Origin: Coriolopsis trogii
Taxonomy: Eukaryota; Basidiomycota; Agaricomycetes; Polyporales; Polyporaceae
DNA: 64,000 bases
Direction: 5' to 3'
Assembly: GCA_020543525.1 (NCBI GenBank)
Contig: JAHYIO010000005.1
Coordinates: forward strand, 1,275,001 to 1,339,000
Under the pieces are notes generated by a model, which saw nothing but the letters and a program-made list of their open reading frames with translations, was not told the origin of the DNA and did not search any database. The first letter of the stretch is position 1. Each line of letters opens with the position of its first letter. Positions 63,709 through 64,000 of this stretch are shown piece by piece. Position numbers and translations under genes: made by a program.

Positions 63709-64000
63709 AACCACCGTTCTGGAGCCGACTCTTCCAGCATCTCCTCATTCCTCTGAGTCTGAAGTCGAGGACATCGTTGATACTTCGACAGAAGCATCCT
63801 CTGACAGCTCAGGCAACGAGGAATCCTGCGAGGATCTTCCACACGTTTGGGACTCTGACGAACAAGTCGACGCCCACCTTCAAAGCGACGGTTGGTACAA
63901 TTGTGCCGTGAGCCCCTGTCCTCATCGGTACAACAACGTTGCTTTACCGGAAGATCCCACATCGTTCGCTTGGCAACCTATCTCTCCCTACCAAGCAGAC
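63709..64000 (+). CDS. Open frame running off the window, acidic protein
   Basis: The frame is open from 63,709 to the last base and encodes an acidic Ser/Glu stretch (SSESEVEDIVDTSTEASSD), then GWYNCAVSPCPHRYNN and PTSFAWQPISPY. There is no ATG; TCTTCCAG at about 63,727-63,734 could be a splice acceptor. It could be gag of the copia element or an exon of another gene. Family not recognised. Confidence 0.35.

Overview
This window looks like nuclear DNA of an Agaricomycete (mushroom-forming basidiomycete), possibly a wood-decay polypore. The genes have many short GT-AG introns, mostly about 40-75 nt. They encode eukaryotic housekeeping proteins, and the repeats are Ty1/copia, Ty3/gypsy, Tad-like LINE, PIF/Harbinger and Tc1/mariner relics plus one unnamed TIR family. 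The species is inferred only to this level. No bacterial, organellar, CRISPR, rRNA or intact tRNA feature was seen.

Layout. 1-36,450 is a gene-poor nest of decayed mobile elements: an LTR-element end (1-2,216); a long CpG-poor stretch without a supportable gene; a split PIF/Harbinger transposase with a convergent Myb/SANT-like gene (10,131-15,093); a LINE relic (15,442-16,620); a minus-strand copia element (17,527-~24,935) cut by a 3.3 kb TIR element (19,728-23,046) that carries an intron-containing piece of a GMC oxidoreductase gene; and a gypsy relic (~32,270-36,150) broken by an LTR-like insert and a complete-ended Tc1/mariner copy.

36,503-59,066 is the gene island, CpG-rich and compact: a family-69 glycosyltransferase (-), nbs1 (-, MRN complex), a KDM4-like JmjC histone demethylase (+), rli1/ABCE1 (-, ribosome recycling), mef1 (+, mitochondrial EF-G) and a 1,235-residue orphan (+) with a possible PD-(D/E)XK nuclease-like core. 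I worked out every intron by hand; the spliced lengths are multiples of three (607, 999, 1,262, 601, 773 and 1,235 aa). nbs1/KDM4 and rli1/mef1 are divergent pairs sharing 656 bp and 254 bp upstream regions.

59,345-64,000 returns to repeats: a deleted copy of part of the orphan gene, a second TIR element of the same family (59,637-61,232), an inverted second copy of the LTR element seen at position 1, a gypsy integrase scrap, and the 5' LTR of another copia element whose primer-binding site matches the anticodon arm of initiator tRNA-Met.

The most novel material is the TIR family with CATCAGGAAAAG ends and CTCAGAG-rich subterminal regions. One member has captured a host gene fragment with introns and carries two related long hairpins and four further stem-loop units. 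The orphan gene with its nuclease-like motif and nearby partial duplicate is the second main lead.
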